From Aequorivita iocasae (lineage in GTDB: Bacteria > Bacteroidota > Bacteroidia > Flavobacteriales > Flavobacteriaceae), in the NCBI RefSeq assembly GCF_016757735.1, contig NZ_CP068439.1, forward strand, positions 744,001-808,000: 64,000 nucleotides of DNA. Direction: 5' to 3'. A model generated the notes under the pieces. It did not search any database. It was not told the origin of the DNA and worked only from the letters and a program-made list of their open reading frames with translations. The position numbers were made by a program, and so were the translations under genes. Shown here one piece after another: positions 63,049 through 64,000 of this stretch (position 1 is its first letter; each line of letters opens with the position of its first letter).

Positions 63049-63211
63049 CGAGCTTTAAGCCTTAGGCTGAGTTGTACACTCTTTATATACTAAATTTTAC
63101 CTTTTATTGAGAAGAAGTACTTCTTCTGCGCAATGAACGAAAGGAGGCTATAAGTAATGGGGGATTTGGTGCATAATTTAAAATAAACACCTCAATAAAC
63201 CATTAAATAGC

Positions 63212-63241
63212 AAAACCTCCATCCCTGAATGGGACGGAGGT
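63212..63241 (-). terminator. Rho-independent terminator after the T9SS cargo gene
   Basis: On the minus strand CCTCCGTCCC pairs with GGGATGGAGG (one wobble) around ATTCA, and TTTT follows. It begins about 31 nt after the stop at 63273. The remaining gap to 62961 holds only the solo repeat copy. Confidence 0.8.
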
Positions 63242-63272
63242 CTTGCCTAATAGTTGGTAATAAAACTACTTG

Positions 63273-64000
63273 CTATTGCTTAACAATCTGCTTCACATAA
63301 AAGTTGCCTTCAACGTTTTGGATTCGAACAAAATAGACGCCGGCATTCAATGCTTGGATGTCAATTTGTTGCATAGCAGTGGGTTTAATCACTTCCTGCC
63401 CTAAGCTGTTGAATATAGAAACTGCGGCAATTTTGCCACCGTTCTCTTTTATATTTATAGTGGTAGTTGCCGGATTTGGGTAAACCACAAATGGATTGCC
63501 GCCTTCCATAAAGTCGGGTGTTCCAAGTGCTGAGAGATCAATTGTGTATTTAATAATTCCCAAATCAAAAGTAGCAATGTATGCATCTACACTTTCTTCG
63601 TGAAATTTATAGGCCATACTCCCCGAACCTACATAGGCAATAGCTTCAAATGGAAGTGCCACCCAGGTTTCGCCCCCATTTGTTGTGTACATAATTTTAC
63701 TATCTATACCATCACCCGATGGGATGGTGGCCACTGCATGATTTTCATTTAATGGGGAATATTCCACTTTTCTCACATTATTTGTTTGGTGGGTCTGCTC
63801 CCAATTGGCAGCGCTATCGGTGGTTTTGTAAATACCATTGCTTGCGGTTACGGTAAATTCTTCAGTGTTGAAAGGGTTTCTTTCAATATCAAAAATAATA
63901 TCGGTAACAGGGTTGATGCCCAGTCCGTTGCTCATTTCTTCCCAAGTGGCGCCTCCATCCTCGGAACGGTACACGTGGGCCCCTACGGTAATAAAAACGT
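63273..64000 (-). CDS. Secreted BNR-repeat protein with T9SS type A sorting domain (partial)
   Basis: The last about 242 residues of a longer protein; the frame is still open at the right edge (reading VFITVGAHVYRSEDGG), so the true start is outside the window. BNR/Asp-box units are visible (YRSEDGGATWEEMS, TTDSAANWEQTH, TTNGGETWVALP). The C-terminus is a Por/T9SS type A sorting domain: NPFVVYPNPATTTINIKE (about 75 residues from the end) and the terminal GVYFVRIQNVEGNFYVKQIVKQ. It should be exported across the outer membrane by T9SS. Confidence 0.92.
   Translation of the reverse strand, partial: VFITVGAHVYRSEDGGATWEEMSNGLGINPVTDIIFDIERNPFNTEEFTVTASNGIYKTTDSAANWEQTHQTNNVRKVEYSPLNENHAVATIPSGDGIDSKIMYTTNGGETWVALPFEAIAYVGSGSMAYKFHEESVDAYIATFDLGIIKYTIDLSALGTPDFMEGGNPFVVYPNPATTTINIKENGGKIAAVSIFNSLGQEVIKPTAMQQIDIQALNAGVYFVRIQNVEGNFYVKQIVKQ

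Overview
The window looks like a chromosomal segment of a member of the Flavobacteriaceae (Bacteroidota). The reasons are the adjacent gliding genes gldE and gldD, a C-terminal type IX secretion (T9SS) sorting domain, promoter elements of the Bacteroidota type (TTG, about 17-22 nt, then TAnnTTTG), start codons without Shine-Dalgarno sequences, an ATP synthase operon reduced to atpD-atpC, a three-subunit succinate dehydrogenase with a single fused cytochrome b, and families such as DUF4301, DUF4270 and DUF4199. The DNA is AT-rich and densely coded. I found no rRNA, tRNA, CRISPR array, prophage or classical insertion sequence.

Layout. 1-6.5 kb (minus strand): an NtrC-type regulator cut by the window edge, a small secreted PepSY-like protein, then a run from a phosphopantetheinyl transferase through a GGGP-synthase-like enzyme, a thiamine-binding-like protein, PnuC, a NadR-like kinase and DUF4301 to the ribosome-rescue factor ArfB. 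6.6-13.4 kb (plus): S-adenosylhomocysteinase, a Vsr-like endonuclease, methionine aminotransferase, catalase-peroxidase KatG with an ankyrin protein, and an omega-amidase. 13.4-27 kb: surface lipoproteins, ComF, glycyl-tRNA synthetase, a very large outer-membrane barrel, exonuclease III, an aldo-keto reductase, an acyl-CoA dehydrogenase and RadA. 27-36.6 kb: a propeller sensor kinase with its response regulator, an esterase-fold protein without the usual serine, a lipid flippase-like protein with PanD and PanC, half of a glycogen synthase, and a DUF4270 lipoprotein. 36.6-46 kb: GlmS, a sulfotransferase and class IV aminotransferase pair, AtpD-AtpC, a JmjC-type cupin, RecX and RNase G. 46.3-52.2 kb: a 30-residue ribosomal protein candidate, HU, MutY, SSB, GldE, GldD, and ribosomal proteins L21 (extended) and L27. 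52.2-64 kb: a transglutaminase, a TPR hybrid kinase, the succinate dehydrogenase operon, and two BNR-propeller proteins, the second cut by the window end.

The most interesting structure is in the succinate dehydrogenase operon. A gene of the 23S rRNA intervening-sequence (four-helix bundle) family sits between sdhA and sdhB. It is enclosed by 19-nt inverted repeats that would fold the transcript into a stem, and a third copy of the same repeat lies alone about 6.5 kb away. This resembles the intervening sequences of bacterial 23S rRNA, but in a protein-coding operon.

Other points worth a second look are an extended hairpin that contains the acyl-CoA dehydrogenase start codon, competing hairpins between atpD and atpC, nucleotidyltransferase-like motifs in DUF4301, and several proteins that keep a fold but have lost usual active-site or metal residues (esterase, glycogen synthase half, Vsr).
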